From Gammaproteobacteria bacterium (lineage in GTDB: Bacteria; Pseudomonadota; Gammaproteobacteria; Pseudomonadales; Oleiphilaceae): 6,457 nt of DNA. The position numbers and the translations under genes were made by a program. The notes beneath the pieces are model-generated. The model worked only from the letters and a program-made list of their open reading frames with translations. It searched no databases and was not told the origin of the DNA. Location: the NCBI GenBank assembly GCA_003695085.1, contig RFIV01000021.1:1-6457 (forward strand). The letters are read 5' to 3'. Of this stretch, positions 4,732-6,457 are shown one piece after another. How positions within the stretch are numbered: the first letter of the stretch is position 1; every line of letters begins with the position of its first letter.

Positions 4732-6327
4732 CTATCCGCTGCCTTGCAAGGCGTTGATGAGCGCATGGGTATTGCGGGCGGCGAGGGCATAGACTGTCAG
4801 TTGCGGATTGGCGCCCAGGCTGGTTGGAAACACCGAGGCATCCATGACGGTCAGATTGCGCAGCTGATGGTGTCGCCCGTAGCTGTCGACCACGCTGGAA
4901 CGCGGATCTTCACCCATCGGACAGCCACCCATCTGGTGGGCGGTGAACAGCCGGACCTGATGGGCACGCATGGGCAATGCCCGGATGGCGGCTTCGTATT
5001 CGCGCCAGCTGCGGTACTCGTCAGCGCTCAGGTGGATGGGGTGAATCACCCGCGCGCCCGCCGCAAACGCCACTTCGCCCATGCGCAGCCAGGCTTCGCG
5101 CACGCCCTCCCACAGGTAGTCGTTCAGGGGATAGTCGAGCGCCGGACCGCCGTCCTTGCGGATGCCCACCCGGCCGCCGGGAGAGTCTTCGTGAAAGCCG
5201 TCGCGCATGAGCGCCAGCACCGAGTGCATGTTGGGAAGAGCCTTCATCCAGCGCGTCAGTCGCTGGCCGTGCAGGCTGGAAACGCCCGCCGTCAAGCTCG
5301 GATGCAGGGGCGGAACTTCGAGCTTGAAGCCCATGCGGCCATGCACTCCGTCGCGCCAGACAAACTCATCGCTGTAGATGCTCTGTGGCGCACCGTAATA
5401 GGGCTCCACCTTTTCCGGCATCTGCGCTAGGATGGCGTTGACCGGATGCAAAAAGGTACGCGTGCCCAATACGCCGTAGGGGTCCGGCGCTTGGGATTTG
5501 AGCAGCACCAAGGGGCTGCCCAGTGCGCTGGCGGCCAGCACGACATGCCGTGCCCGGACTTCAAACGGAGCGCCCTCGGGCCGGTGTGTTTCGGGGTGGC
5601 GCGGTTGCACCTGAATGGCCCTGACCTGGTCTCCGGCCCAATCCAGTCGCTCCACTCCGCTGTTGGTCAGCAAGGTGGCCTTGTGCGCCAGTGCCCCGGG
5701 CAGCGTGGTCACCAGCATGGACTGCTTGGCGTTGGTGGGGCAGCCCATGCCGCAGTAGCCCAGATCCCAGCATCCCTTGACATTGCGGGGGATGATGCCC
5801 CATTCCCACCCGAGCTTTTCACAGCCTTCACCCAACAGCGCATTGTTGCGGTTGGGGGGCGCGCCCCAGGGTTTGATATTCAGGCGGCGCTCCCGGTCTT
5901 CGAACCAGGGCTTCATGTCGGCTGGCGTGACTGACTTGACGCCCCGCTCCGACCAGACATCGAGCGTCTTGTCAGGGGTGCGGAAACTGCTGGTCCAGTT
6001 GACAGTCGTTGAGCCGCCCACGGTGCGCCCCTGCATGATGGCTATCGCGCCATCGGAAGTGGTCCGGCTCATGCCCTCCTGGTAGAGCAGAGGGTAGGAC
6101 TCGGCTTCATTCATCCTGAACTGACGCTGATCCACCAGGGGGCCGGCCTCGAGAATGATGACGCGGAATCCTGCCTGAGCCAGCAGCTCTGCGGCCGTGC
6201 CGCCACCCGCACCGCTGCCGATGATGGCTACATCCGTTTCCAGCACGCGTGGCCCTTCAAGCATACGGCCATCACGGATATCCCAGTCTCTGGCAGCGGC
6301 CGAAGTATAAGGGTTGGGCAGGCTCAT
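4732..6327 (-). CDS. GMC-family FAD-dependent alcohol oxidoreductase
   Basis: The 531-residue protein is a glucose-methanol-choline oxidoreductase. A Rossmann motif at residues 32-62 (VAIIGSGAGGGTAAELL, then ILEAG with ribose-binding E60) binds FAD. GRTVGGSTTVNW at 100-111 is the GMC flavin-contact signature. The C-terminal substrate domain carries TAHQMGGCPMG, with the likely catalytic base H464, and GANPQLT with N507 as the His/Asn partner. Between the domains, C186, C192 and C196 (GCWDLGYCGMGC) form a cysteine-rich insert that I associate with the long-chain alcohol oxidase subgroup of GMC enzymes. There is no signal peptide. The ATG overlaps the stop of the upstream gene (ATGA) and has AGGGAG eight bases before it. 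That coupling, and the Pseudomonas PA0364-PA0366 arrangement with an aldehyde dehydrogenase nearby (from memory), suggest an alcohol-to-acid oxidation role. The substrate is not shown by the sequence. Confidence 0.92.
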   Translation of the reverse strand: MSLPNPYTSAAARDWDIRDGRMLEGPRVLETDVAIIGSGAGGGTAAELLAQAGFRVIILEAGPLVDQRQFRMNEAESYPLLYQEGMSRTTSDGAIAIMQGRTVGGSTTVNWTSSFRTPDKTLDVWSERGVKSVTPADMKPWFEDRERRLNIKPWGAPPNRNNALLGEGCEKLGWEWGIIPRNVKGCWDLGYCGMGCPTNAKQSMLVTTLPGALAHKATLLTNSGVERLDWAGDQVRAIQVQPRHPETHRPEGAPFEVRARHVVLAASALGSPLVLLKSQAPDPYGVLGTRTFLHPVNAILAQMPEKVEPYYGAPQSIYSDEFVWRDGVHGRMGFKLEVPPLHPSLTAGVSSLHGQRLTRWMKALPNMHSVLALMRDGFHEDSPGGRVGIRKDGGPALDYPLNDYLWEGVREAWLRMGEVAFAAGARVIHPIHLSADEYRSWREYEAAIRALPMRAHQVRLFTAHQMGGCPMGEDPRSSVVDSYGRHHQLRNLTVMDASVFPTSLGANPQLTVYALAARNTHALINALQGSG

Positions 6328-6457
6328 GCTGTGGTCTCCCTGCGAAACTGGGGCAAGGACTCCAGCGCCCTTTTCGGAGGCCCGGGATAGCCGGTGCGTG
6401 CCTGCAGCGCGGGCAGGCTGTACAGGGTTGCAGCACCGAGCCTGGTCAGCCCGGCAT
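6324..6457 (-). CDS. C-terminal end of the gene upstream of the GMC oxidoreductase (partial)
   Basis: The minus strand from the window edge reads 43 codons and ends in TGA at 6326-6324, which overlaps the ATG of the GMC gene by 4 nt. The visible tail contains LTRLGAATLYSLPALQ, then TGYPGPPKRAL, then LPQFRRETTA. The short hydrophobic or amphipathic piece followed by a Pro-rich tail does not identify a family. By position it would correspond to PA0365 of P. aeruginosa (from memory), a hypothetical partner protein placed directly before the GMC enzyme, possibly a small subunit like those found with some membrane-bound GMC dehydrogenases. The tight overlap indicates translational coupling and probable equal dosage with the oxidoreductase. 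Confidence 0.7.
   Translation of the reverse strand, partial: AGLTRLGAATLYSLPALQARTGYPGPPKRALESLPQFRRETTA

Noticed and set aside
4711..4735. TGGCAC on the minus strand upstream of coaD, resembling a sigma-54 -24 element
   Set aside because: The -12 GC pair is one base out of register and the TTGCW context is absent (GGCGG instead), so it does not fit a sigma-54 promoter.
4684..5934. Long plus-strand open frames (248 and 162 codons) opposite the GMC gene
   Set aside because: They run antisense to an unmistakable FAD oxidoreductase, with no ribosome binding sites and Ala/His/Gly/Gln-biased products typical of shadow frames.

Overview
The window looks like chromosomal DNA of a gammaproteobacterium of the Pseudomonas / Marinobacter / Alcanivorax type. 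This rests on the GC-rich coding sequence and on the minus-strand order GMC oxidoreductase - coaD - 2[4Fe-4S] ferredoxin - gamma-glutamyltransferase-like lipoprotein. From memory, Pseudomonas aeruginosa has the same order around PA0364-PA0361. The genus cannot be fixed from sequence alone.

Layout. (1) 2-541, plus: the end of an unrecognised five-segment membrane protein whose start lies before the window. (2) 542-1784, plus: a stretch of gene wreckage with no intact gene. It holds the N-terminal part of an S41-peptidase-like lipoprotein (about 585-1155, frameshifts plus one stop), joined abruptly to the C-terminal end of an outer-membrane porin (about 1156-1473). Next comes a small secreted PstS-like substrate-binding protein (from 1476) that loses family resemblance at about 1775, where it runs into the 3' end of a convergent gene. 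(3) 1782-2324, minus: a small membrane-anchored coiled-coil protein. (4) 2381-4672, minus: coaD, a YfhL-type ferredoxin and a GGT-like lipoprotein, closely packed and probably co-transcribed. (5) 4732-6457, minus: a GMC-family FAD oxidoreductase, preceded by the tail of another gene whose stop overlaps its start by 4 nt.

How the parts work together. CoaD makes dephospho-CoA, the ferredoxin is an electron carrier, and the GMC enzyme probably oxidises an alcohol, perhaps a long-chain one, at or near the membrane with its upstream partner. The GGT-like protein keeps the N-terminal GGT fold signature but does not show the canonical catalytic threonine motif, so it may be a non-catalytic or altered paralogue.

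I found no new multi-gene system. The points most worth a second look are the composite decay scar on the plus strand, the degenerate GGT-like lipoprotein with homopolymer tracts, and a symmetric dyad between the GGT-like gene and the coiled-coil gene. I saw no tRNA, rRNA, CRISPR array, insertion sequence or origin.
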